Below are positions 7,362-10,876 of a stretch of DNA of 10,876 nt, one piece after another. A program made the translations under genes and the position numbers. Numbering within the stretch: the first letter of the stretch is position 1; the number at the start of each line of letters is the position of its first letter. Origin of the DNA: an uncultured Thalassospira sp. (GTDB taxonomy: Bacteria > Pseudomonadota > Alphaproteobacteria > Rhodospirillales_A > Thalassospiraceae); contig CAMPHD010000075.1 in NCBI GenBank assembly GCA_946885765.1, positions 1 through 10,876 of the forward strand. The letters are read 5' to 3'. The notes under the pieces were generated by a model. The model did no database searches. It was not told the origin of the DNA and saw only the letters and a list, made by a program, of their open reading frames with translations.

Positions 7362-7952
7362 ATGATTTATCCTGCAAAGACGTTCGATTTTCCGAAAGTG
7401 CCGTTTGTGTTTATCCGGCACGGGGAAACCGATGCCAACAAGGCCGAAATCATCGCCGGGTCAAGCGAGCCGCCATTGAACAATGCGGGCCGCGAACAGG
7501 CGCGTGCGATTGCACCATTGATGGCGATGGGAAAATGGCAGGCGGTCTATGTCAGCCCGCAGGACAGGGCCCGCAAAACAGCCGAACTGGTTTTGCCTGA
7601 TTATGAATTGCACATTCTTGACGGGTTGCGCGAGCGTCATTGGGGGGACCTCGAAGGTCGCCCGATTTCCGAAGTGTGTTCGCGGTTCGATACCCCGCCA
7701 AATGGCGAGGGATTTGATGCCATGTGCCAGCGGATATCGTTTGCCATGCAAACCGCATTGGCCGGGGTCAGTGACCAATTGACCGTAGTGGTTGCCCATT
7801 CGGGTGTGGGGCGCTGCATTCTTTACATGACCGGCTTTGATGCCGAAGGGCCGCGCATTGCCAATGCAGCACCGATCCTGTTTCGTCCGACTGGGGCGGG
7901 ATGGGAATATGAAAATTTGACCGAAGATTTGATCAGGGAGATTTCCGCGTGA
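7362..7952 (+). CDS. Histidine phosphatase family protein (phosphoglycerate-mutase-like)
   Basis: A 196-residue phosphatase of the histidine phosphatase superfamily. RHGET at 19-23 supplies the phospho-accepting His20. SPQDRARKTAE (65-75) and ERHWGDLEG (91-99) are the usual mid-domain signatures, with Glu91 as likely proton donor. AHSG at 145-148 gives the second active-site His146. The protein has no signal peptide and should act in the cytoplasm. The size suits a small-molecule phosphatase (CobC/GpmB-like), and sequence alone does not give the substrate. It starts 17 nt after the upstream stop without a clear Shine-Dalgarno sequence, and its stop overlaps the next start by 4 nt (GTGA). Its place in the importer operon suggests it dephosphorylates an imported compound or a product of it. 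Confidence 0.9.
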   Translation: MIYPAKTFDFPKVPFVFIRHGETDANKAEIIAGSSEPPLNNAGREQARAIAPLMAMGKWQAVYVSPQDRARKTAELVLPDYELHILDGLRERHWGDLEGRPISEVCSRFDTPPNGEGFDAMCQRISFAMQTALAGVSDQLTVVVAHSGVGRCILYMTGFDAEGPRIANAAPILFRPTGAGWEYENLTEDLIREISA

Positions 7953-8440
7953 GCCAGCCAGAAACCTTACGATCCGGCTCGATCAATACCCCGCGCGATG
8001 CGGTGGTGTTCGATATGGATGGCACGCTGGCCTATTTCGATGCCGATGAATTGGGGCATCTGGTGCATGGGGTGGAAAAGCATTGGGATGCGTTTTTCGA
8101 TGAAATGGACAAGGCCGCCCCGATTGCCGATATCGAACGGCTTTTGCGGGTTTTGCACCAGTCCGGGCAGGCGATTGTGATCTGTTCTGGTCGCCCGGCT
8201 GGATGGCAACACCGGTCCGAAGCATGGCTGCGCGCGCATGGCATTCCGTTTGACGGCATGTATCTGCGCCCCGAAGATGCCGATCACCGCACGGATGAAG
8301 AAGTCAAAGAAGACCTTCTGGCGCAAATTCGGGCCGATGGATTTAACCCGTGGCTGGTGGTCGATGATCGCAAGCGGGTGGTGGATAAATGGCGGGATAT
8401 GGGGCTGACCTGCCTGCAATGCGCCCCCGGAGATTTTTAA
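7949..8440 (+). CDS. HAD phosphatase related to the polynucleotide kinase 3'-phosphatase domain
   Basis: A 163-residue HAD-superfamily phosphatase. Motif I FDMDGTLA (21-28) carries the Asp22 nucleophile and Asp24 acid/base. Motif II is CSGRP with Ser80, motif III is Lys120 in DEEVKED, and motif IV is VVDDRKR with Asp139 and Asp140. From motif III to the end it follows the T4 polynucleotide kinase phosphatase domain closely: DHRTDEEVKE matches DTRKDDVVKE, VDDRKRVVDKWRDMG matches IDDRTQVVEMWRRIG, and both end in GDF. That domain removes 3'-phosphates and opens 2',3'-cyclic phosphates on nucleic acid ends; here it stands alone, without a kinase. The start is GTG at 7949, overlapping the previous stop by 4 nt, with GGGAG about nine nt upstream. 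It is the last gene before the terminator. Confidence 0.88.
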   Translation: MSQPETLRSGSINTPRDAVVFDMDGTLAYFDADELGHLVHGVEKHWDAFFDEMDKAAPIADIERLLRVLHQSGQAIVICSGRPAGWQHRSEAWLRAHGIPFDGMYLRPEDADHRTDEEVKEDLLAQIRADGFNPWLVVDDRKRVVDKWRDMGLTCLQCAPGDF

Positions 8441-8452
8441 GCCCGTAAAGAA

Positions 8453-8478
8453 AAAGACCGGCAAATTTGCCGGTCTTT
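8453..8478. terminator. Bidirectional intrinsic terminator between the two operons
   Basis: A perfect 13-bp palindrome (left arm AAAGACCGGCAAA at 8453-8465, right arm 8466-8478) lies between the HAD stop at 8440 and the msrB stop at 8485. T-rich sequence follows on the plus strand, and the A-rich tract at 8447-8455 gives a T-run on the minus strand. It should therefore end both convergent transcripts. Confidence 0.85.
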
Positions 8479-8484
8479 GTCGTT

Positions 8485-8925
8485 TTAATCGAAAAGCGGT
8501 TTGTAGTCGCCGTATCCCTCGGCATCAAGGTCACCGACCGGGATAAAGCGAAGCGATGCGGAATTGATGCAATAGCGCAGGCCACCGGCTTCTTTGGGGC
8601 CGTCGGGGAAAACATGGCCCAGATGGCTGTCGCCATGTCTGGAGCGGACTTCGATCCGGCGCATGCCGTGCGTATTGTCTTCACGGGCCACGACATGATC
8701 GGTTTCGACCGGGCGGGTGAAGCTTGGCCAGCCACAGCCGCTATCGAATTTGTCGCGGGATGTGAATAAGGGCTCGCCCGAGACGATATCGACATAAAGC
8801 CCGTCTTCCTTGTGATCCCAGAATTCATTGCGAAACGGTGGTTCTGTGCCGCTGTTTTGCGTGATGTGATACTGGTTGGCATCAAGGGCTTTGATTGCAT
8901 CCGGGTTCTTGGTGTATTTCGTCAT
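8485..8925 (-). CDS. msrB: Peptide-methionine (R)-S-oxide reductase MsrB, zinc-free type
   Basis: A 146-residue enzyme that reduces the R-epimer of methionine sulfoxide in oxidised proteins. Its signatures are [11 protein letters not shown] (59-69), [13 protein letters not shown] (98-110) and [11 protein letters not shown] (117-127). Cys119 is the catalytic cysteine and Cys64 is placed as the resolving cysteine. The two CxxC pairs that bind zinc in many MsrB proteins are absent: [11 protein letters not shown] stands at the first site and [15 protein letters not shown] at the second. It therefore belongs to the zinc-less class. There is no signal peptide, so it should be cytoplasmic. GGAG five nt before ATG supports the start; that site lies in the end of the small ORF just upstream (stop, two bases, then ATG), so the two are probably translationally coupled. 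Confidence 0.95.
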   Translation of the reverse strand: MTKYTKNPDAIKALDANQYHITQNSGTEPPFRNEFWDHKEDGLYVDIVSGEPLFTSRDKFDSGCGWPSFTRPVETDHVVAREDNTHGMRRIEVRSRHGDSHLGHVFPDGPKEAGGLRYCINSASLRFIPVGDLDAEGYGDYKPLFD

Positions 8926-8927
8926 GG

Positions 8928-9068
8928 TTACTCCGGCAGGCGTGATTTGATCATGCTTCCGAAGATGGTCGGATTGGCCGCAATGTCCAGTGCCTTCACG
9001 GCAAAGTTATGGATTTTGGCGACCTGTTCACCCTTGGCACCACGGCTGGCGCTTTGTTTTGCCGTCAT
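8928..9068 (-). CDS. Small ORF, 46 residues, unknown function, upstream of msrB
   Basis: An ATG at 9068, inside the end of the nuclease gene in another frame, opens a 46-residue frame. It fills the whole gap to msrB and stops two bases before the msrB ATG. The protein begins [20 protein letters not shown], continues with [17 protein letters not shown] and ends SMIKSRLPE. It is basic and partly helical-looking, with no signal peptide or clear membrane segment. Most codons end in G or C like the neighbouring genes, and the frame is closed just upstream of the ATG by TGA. The ribosome binding site is weak, so it may depend on translation of the upstream gene. I do not recognise the family. Alternatively it is chance coding potential in a 100-bp spacer, but the precise fit to msrB argues for a gene. 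Confidence 0.5.
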   Translation of the reverse strand: MTAKQSASRGAKGEQVAKIHNFAVKALDIAANPTIFGSMIKSRLPE

Positions 9069-9483
9069 AGGGGCGCGCAAGCCCCTGATTGATCAGTTCC
9101 TGATCGAGTGCCTTGCCATCAATGCGCACCGATGCAACGATGCGCCCGCCATAACGACCCCATTCCGGTTCGCAGAATTCAACGTGCTTGGCCGATTTCA
9201 GGCTTTGACGGGCGAAATCGCGGGCCTTGCTGGCAAGGGATTTCTCGGTTTCGCATTTGCCGCGGATTTCGGGGGTATCCACCCCGCGCACACGCACCGA
9301 CATTTCGGCAATTTCACCGGGAAGGCCGGGGATGTTCACATAGATGGTATCACCGTCATAGGCATATTCACCGTGCCGTTCACGAAGCGGTCAGTCATAG
9401 CAGGTGGCGTTGGCAGCGATAGGGGCGAGGAGAGTAACGAGGAGCGAAGTCATGATCGTGTGATGGACGGATCGGCGGGGCAT
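9028..9483 (-). pseudogene. Staphylococcal-nuclease-like (SNase) protein, interrupted by in-frame TGA
   Basis: The frame from ATG 9483 starts MPRRSVHHTIMTSLLVTLLA and continues with a signal-peptide-like end (PIAANATCYD). It then meets TGA at codon 31 (9391-9393) and continues in the same frame to a normal end at 9028. After the stop come YDGDTIYVNIPG, VRVRGVDTPEIRGKC, EWGRYGGRIVASVR and [16 protein letters not shown]. These are the calcium-site Asp, the Arg, Asp-Thr-Pro-Glu and GR catalytic elements, and the usual C-terminal motif of secreted thermonuclease-like proteins. The body is therefore intact and only the junction behind the signal peptide is broken. A GTG at 9339 could start a 103-residue product, but it would lack DGDT and the export signal. 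Possible causes are a point mutation, two small indels or a sequence error. Confidence 0.7.
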
Positions 9484-9514
9484 GGGCGTGTTCTTTTGAC
9501 TTGTCGAAGGCGGA

Positions 9515-10069
9515 TTAAAGTTTCAGGCGGGCAAGAATTTGGGCCGCGCGTTGTTCGACCGGGCCTTTGCGGATTTCGATCGGTTCGTAACCGCATTGCA
9601 GGTAGGTGCGATACAGCACGACATATGTTCTGACGGCTTCAGAGAAGCTTTGTGTTCGCGCATTGTCGGTTTTGTAGATTTCCGACCATGGCGGCAGGAT
9701 GAAAACCGTTCTGCGATAGCGATAGGTTTCAATGGCGCGTTTAAGCCCCGGATCATCGGGAAGGCCGGAAAGTTCACGGTGGGCGAGTGTATCGGGCAGG
9801 CCGCGATCAAAGAAAACCGTTTGCGGGTCCTGACCCATGCCATGTTGCCAGGCCCGGATCGAACCGCGTGTCATTAATCCGGCATAGGCTTCGTTGTCGC
9901 CCCAGGGCAAGGCATTGCCACCGCGTTCCTGCTGTTCTTCGATCACGGCACGCGCGACTTCGCGGCTGATTTCATAGCCACGTTCGTGAAGATGATTAAT
10001 TAATGTGGTCTTGCCCGCACCGGGCCCGCCGGTGATGACAACAAGATTGGATGGATAAGGCGATTGCAT
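9515..10069 (-). CDS. P-loop ATPase, AAA_28/NadR-like
   Basis: A 184-residue soluble P-loop protein. Walker A is VVITGGPGAGKTT (10-22). An SREVAR element follows (35-40), and a Walker-B-like FFDRGLPD lies at 86-93 after a hydrophobic strand. This order and spacing are typical of the AAA_28 group of small predicted ATPases or kinases related to the NadR kinase domain. The family includes uncharacterised proteins, so no substrate can be named. A longer frame begins with GTG at 10093, but ATG at 10069 is preferred because AGGGA stands six nt before it. A promoter at 10184-10212 drives it. The interrupted nuclease gene begins 31 nt downstream on the same strand, so the ATPase, nuclease, small ORF and msrB may share a transcript. 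Confidence 0.85.
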   Translation of the reverse strand: MQSPYPSNLVVITGGPGAGKTTLINHLHERGYEISREVARAVIEEQQERGGNALPWGDNEAYAGLMTRGSIRAWQHGMGQDPQTVFFDRGLPDTLAHRELSGLPDDPGLKRAIETYRYRRTVFILPPWSEIYKTDNARTQSFSEAVRTYVVLYRTYLQCGYEPIEIRKGPVEQRAAQILARLKL

Positions 10070-10143
10070 TCGTATTCCCTGCACAAGGCGCACGATATGA
10101 AAGCGCTTTGCGGCAAGCTGATGGCGTAAAAATGATTGTTTGG

Positions 10144-10170
10144 GCCTTTGGGGCAGGACGCCCGCAAGGC
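10144..10170. other. Imperfect hairpin in the leader of the ATPase gene
   Basis: GCCTT (10144-10148) pairs with AAGGC (10166-10170), and GGGC (10151-10154) pairs with GCCC (10160-10163). A two-by-two internal loop separates the stems, and the apical loop is AGGAC. No T-run follows directly on either strand, so it is not a standard terminator. It may be a leader structure or chance. The remaining 10070-10227 spacer shows only the promoter. Confidence 0.3.
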
Positions 10171-10183
10171 AGGGAGACGCAGG

Positions 10184-10212
10184 GCATTAATCCGCTGGCG
10201 ACGGGCTGTCAA
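10184..10212 (-). promoter_or_regulatory. Promoter of the P-loop ATPase gene
   Basis: On the minus strand a consensus TTGACA (10207-10212) is separated by exactly 17 nt from TAATGC (10184-10189). Transcription would start near 10177, leaving a leader of about 108 nt that contains the hairpin at 10144-10170. The -35 match is perfect and the -10 match is partial. Confidence 0.6.
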
Positions 10213-10227
10213 TACAGAGATGGACGC

Positions 10228-10876
10228 CTAGTAGCAGCTTTCGGAGCGGGCGATAGAGCCGGTCCCGGCATGGATGGCGGTTACGGTGCCGTCCCGCCCG
10301 GTTTCAAAGCGGATGCCCGATGTTTTGGCATCATTTGCCCACCATGTCAGATAACTGCCATCGGGGCGGTCATATTCGTGTTCTTCCTCGATCAGGCCAT
10401 CGCTGTAGGCAGCGCGCACATCATTGATGGTATCGCCGACCTGAATGGCGCGGTCGGTCCGAATCAGGCTGGTGGCGATGTCATATTCATCGGCATAGAC
10501 CGAAACGCGGGCCAGTTTGCCATCGACCATCATAAAGCCAAGTCCGGTCGGGCCGTCTGCTGATTGCAGGTGGTAGCATTCGGTGTCATCGGTTCCCTCG
10601 CGGGTCGATGTCATCGGTTCGATCATGGCAGCACGGACTTCATCCTCCGTCATACCGATTTTGGCTTCGCCATATCCTTCGGGGGTTAGGGGCGAAAGCG
10701 GGGTGTTTATGGCATCAAGTACAAGGATATCGATGGTGGCGATATCGTCACGCACCGTTACCGCTCCCGGTTCGATCCGCTGCGACAGATAGGTTTGCGC
10801 ACCCGACTGTTTGTTTTGCCAGCTTTCAGGCAACAGCAATCGTTCGCGCGGTTCAAGGCACAGGAACTTTGCGCCC
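10228..10876 (-). CDS. Protein with two BamE/SmpA-like repeats, N-terminus off the right edge
   Basis: The frame is open from the right edge (first visible residues GAKFLCLEPRERLLLPESW) to TAG at 10228, giving 215 visible residues. The visible part contains two copies of a motif found in small BLIP/SmpA/OmlA (BamE)-like folds. Copy one is IGMTEDEVRAAM at about 73-84, followed by a strand FMMVDGKLARVSVY at 114-127. Copy two is GDTINDVRAAY at about 147-157, followed by SYLTWWAND and GIRFETGRDGTVTAIHAGT. Proteins with this architecture are often exported or lipoproteins, but the start that would show a signal peptide is outside the window. Function is unknown. The next promoter lies only 15 nt after its stop, and no terminator separates the genes. 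Confidence 0.7.
   Translation of the reverse strand, partial: GAKFLCLEPRERLLLPESWQNKQSGAQTYLSQRIEPGAVTVRDDIATIDILVLDAINTPLSPLTPEGYGEAKIGMTEDEVRAAMIEPMTSTREGTDDTECYHLQSADGPTGLGFMMVDGKLARVSVYADEYDIATSLIRTDRAIQVGDTINDVRAAYSDGLIEEEHEYDRPDGSYLTWWANDAKTSGIRFETGRDGTVTAIHAGTGSIARSESCY

Noticed and set aside
9391..9393. TGA in the nuclease gene as a selenocysteine codon
   Set aside because: It does not lie in a redox motif or active site, SNase-like proteins are not known selenoproteins, and no SECIS-like hairpin was evident behind it.
8812..9633. 273-residue plus-strand frame over msrB, the small ORF and the nuclease gene
   Set aside because: Antisense to the recognisable MsrB and SNase motifs on the other strand; no family signature of its own.
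10051..10563. 170-residue plus-strand frame at the right end
   Set aside because: It covers the antisense of the ATPase promoter and of the BamE-like gene; Gly/Ala/Ile-rich shadow without motifs.
1..10876. CRISPR arrays, insertion sequences, attachment sites or prophage genes
   Set aside because: No regularly spaced repeats, transposase or integrase frames, or terminal inverted repeats were seen, and the tRNA gene shows no adjacent duplicated 3' end.

Overview
The window looks like chromosomal DNA of a free-living, probably marine, alphaproteobacterium. Moderate-to-high GC, AAGGGA-type ribosome binding sites, gene styles and the compact operon resemble Thalassospira and relatives, but this is an impression from the sequence only and no database was searched. 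Nothing looks like a phage, insertion sequence, integron or CRISPR array.

Layout. The left edge (1-502) is read leftward. It holds the first 60 codons of an unrecognised protein that runs off the window, and a tRNA-Thr(CGT) gene with its own promoter and an intrinsic terminator. A class II glutamine amidotransferase (673-1467, +) follows. It converges on a DeoR-family repressor gene (1470-2243, -).

The centre (2244-8478) is one coherent unit. The DeoR-type repressor is divergent from a tightly packed six-gene plus-strand operon. In order this encodes a periplasmic binding protein, a fused two-domain permease, an ATPase, a metallo-beta-lactamase-fold hydrolase of beta-CASP type, a histidine phosphatase, and a small HAD phosphatase whose C-terminal half resembles the 3'-phosphatase domain of T4 polynucleotide kinase. 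Most junctions overlap by 1 to 13 nt, and a strong symmetrical terminator closes the operon. The divergent intergenic region carries two matching inverted repeats (TTTCG-NN-CGAAA) that are likely repressor operators. It also has a plus-strand -10 box with no -35 box but with a PhoB-box-like repeat in its place. My reading, an inference, is a scavenging system that imports a phosphorylated organic compound and strips phosphate with up to three dedicated hydrolases. It would be repressed by DeoR and perhaps activated by phosphate starvation.

The right part (8485-10876) is read leftward. It holds a truncated gene with two BamE/SmpA-like repeats, a P-loop ATPase of AAA_28 type behind a good promoter, a staphylococcal-nuclease-like gene interrupted by an in-frame TGA, an unannotated 46-residue small ORF, and msrB, which lacks the zinc cysteines. 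The msrB group shares the bidirectional terminator at 8453-8478.

The main things worth a second look are the importer/hydrolase operon and its regulatory region, the altered motif in its beta-CASP protein, the interrupted nuclease, and the small ORF next to msrB.
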